The notes under the pieces: generated by a model
What the model was told of the DNA's origin: nothing
What the model saw: only the letters and a program-made list of their open reading frames with translations
Databases searched by the model: none
Position numbers and translations under genes: made by a program
Origin: Candidatus Falkowiibacteriota bacterium
Lineage (GTDB): Bacteria; Patescibacteriota; Patescibacteriia; Patescibacteriales; UBA12465
NCBI GenBank assembly: GCA_026396945.1
Contig: JAPLVX010000101.1
Span: 1-6,917, forward strand
Length of the DNA: 6,917 bases
Direction of reading: 5' to 3'
Shown: piece after piece, positions 5,977-6,917 of the stretch
Layout: the number at the start of each line of letters is the position of its first letter
Numbering within the stretch: the first letter of the stretch is position 1

Positions 5977-6917
5977 ATGGCCATCAAATCATTAAAGAAT
6001 TTAAAAAATTTAAAAAATAAAACTGTTTGGCTCCGAGTTGATTTTAACGTCCCCACGAAAAAAGGGAAGATTATTGAAGATTATAAAATTAGCGACAGTT
6101 TGGCGACAATTAATTTTTTATTGGCCAAGAAATGCAAATTAATCATCGCTACTCATTGGGGTGAACCGGGCGGTCGGCGCGTCGCCGAATATTCGACTAA
6201 GCCGCTCGCGGTTCGTTTACAAAAATTATTAGGCAAACCGGTAAAATTTGTGCCGGCGCTTGTCGGCGCGGCCGTTAAAGCGGCCTTGAAAGATTTGGCC
6301 AGCGGAGAAATTTTATTTTTAGAAAATTTACGTTTTGCCCCGGGTGAATTAAGCAATAGCCAGTCGTTCGCTAAAAAACTAAGCCAGGGGGCCGATTTAT
6401 ATGTTAATGACGCGTTTGCGGTTTCGCACCGAGCGCAAGCCTCACTGAGCGCCATTAAGAAATATTTACCCAGTTACGCTGGCTTATTATTAGAACAAGA
6501 AGTAATGAGTTTAAGTAAAATTTTACGCCCTCAGCCGCCCTTGGTGGTAATTTTGGGCGGTTCGAAGATAAGCACCAAGTTGCCGTTAATTAGCCGTTTA
6601 TATAAAATTGCTGATTCTATTATTTTGGGCGGCGGCTTAGCTAATAATTTTTTTAAATTCCAAAAATTCAATATCGGTCAATCAATTTTCGAGGCGGGAG
6701 TTGATAAAGAAATAAAGAAATTTTTTAAAGGCGGTCGCCTCGACCCTAAAATTATTTTGCCGATTGATGTTGTTGTCGGCCGTAAAGACAAGAATCCGCA
6801 AGTTAAGAATTTGGGAGCCATAAAAGACAAGGAAGCAATTTTGGATATTGGTCCAGACAGTATTTCCTTGTTCGCCACTTATATTAAAAACGCCAAGACG
6901 ATTGTTTGGAACGGGCC
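5977..6917 (+). CDS. pgk: Phosphoglycerate kinase (3' partial)
   Basis: This cytosolic glycolytic enzyme moves a phosphate between 1,3-bisphosphoglycerate and ADP, giving 3-phosphoglycerate and ATP. The first 313 residues are present; the frame is still open at the window end, inside the conserved WNGP, so roughly the last quarter, including the GGGD nucleotide loop, is missing. Visible landmarks are LRVDFNVP (19-26), LENLRF (115-120), YVNDAFAVSHRAQAS (142-156), VILGGSKISTK (191-201), GGGLANNF (218-225), LPIDVVV (261-267), LDIGP (289-293) and NAKTIVWNG (305-313). The usual HLGRP substrate motif reads HWGEP (60-64), with Glu63 where the family normally has an arginine of the basic 3-phosphoglycerate patch. 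The other patch residues seen (Arg20, His60, Arg119, Arg152) are kept. The gene starts 29 bp after the HtrA-like gene behind a strong ribosome site and is probably the last or a late gene of the operon. Confidence 0.96.
   Translation, partial: MAIKSLKNLKNLKNKTVWLRVDFNVPTKKGKIIEDYKISDSLATINFLLAKKCKLIIATHWGEPGGRRVAEYSTKPLAVRLQKLLGKPVKFVPALVGAAVKAALKDLASGEILFLENLRFAPGELSNSQSFAKKLSQGADLYVNDAFAVSHRAQASLSAIKKYLPSYAGLLLEQEVMSLSKILRPQPPLVVILGGSKISTKLPLISRLYKIADSIILGGGLANNFFKFQKFNIGQSIFEAGVDKEIKKFFKGGRLDPKIILPIDVVVGRKDKNPQVKNLGAIKDKEAILDIGPDSISLFATYIKNAKTIVWNG

Noticed and set aside
6153..6455. Minus-strand open frame of 100 codons
   Set aside because: Antisense to highly conserved pgk motifs, so it is a shadow of that gene.
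6678..6878. Minus-strand open frame of 66 codons
   Set aside because: Antisense within pgk; short and without supporting signals.

Overview
The window is a compact stretch of bacterial chromosome in which every recognisable gene lies on the + strand. There are five complete or nearly complete reading frames plus a sixth that runs off the right edge. Gene gaps are 12-30 bp except for one 152-bp intergenic region. By eye the DNA is moderately AT-rich. The complete genes end in TAA or TAG and use TGG for Trp, so the standard bacterial code fits. The gene types suggest a member of the Patescibacteria (Candidate Phyla Radiation), probably Parcubacteria-like: a GESGS-type MraY/WecA-like transferase, an L,D-transpeptidase preceded by calcium-binding DxDxDG repeats, a large Beta_propel lipoprotein, a degenerate HtrA-PDZ protein and a divergent phosphoglycerate kinase. 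This placement is inference from family resemblance. No rRNA or other phylogenetic marker is in the window.

Left block (1-1537): the window opens inside a gene whose product combines the C-terminal part of a polyprenyl-phosphate sugar-1-phosphate transferase (MraY/WecA/TagO type) with a complete epoxyqueuosine reductase QueH domain in one uninterrupted frame. Twelve bases downstream is a secreted L,D-transpeptidase. The gene junction is an exact 13-bp tandem duplication. A Rho-independent-type hairpin with a T tract follows the transpeptidase and closes this unit.

Intergenic region (1498-1649): the terminator is overlapped by a good extended -10 promoter (TTGTTT, 17 bp, TGATATAAT). An untranslated leader of about 87 nt follows, carrying a small GC hairpin and T-rich DNA, and there is no Shine-Dalgarno sequence before the next start.

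Right block (1650-6917): a probable operon encodes a beta-propeller lipoprotein, a polytopic membrane protein of unknown function with about nine TM segments, a membrane-anchored HtrA-like protein that appears to have lost its protease active site but keeps a good PDZ domain, and phosphoglycerate kinase (pgk, truncated by the window end). The first three products belong to the cell envelope. pgk is a glycolytic gene with its own strong ribosome binding site.

The points most worth attention are the transferase-QueH fusion, the apparent pseudoprotease next to an unknown membrane protein, and a PGK whose substrate-binding HxGRP motif reads HWGEP. I saw no mobile element, CRISPR array, tRNA or rRNA.
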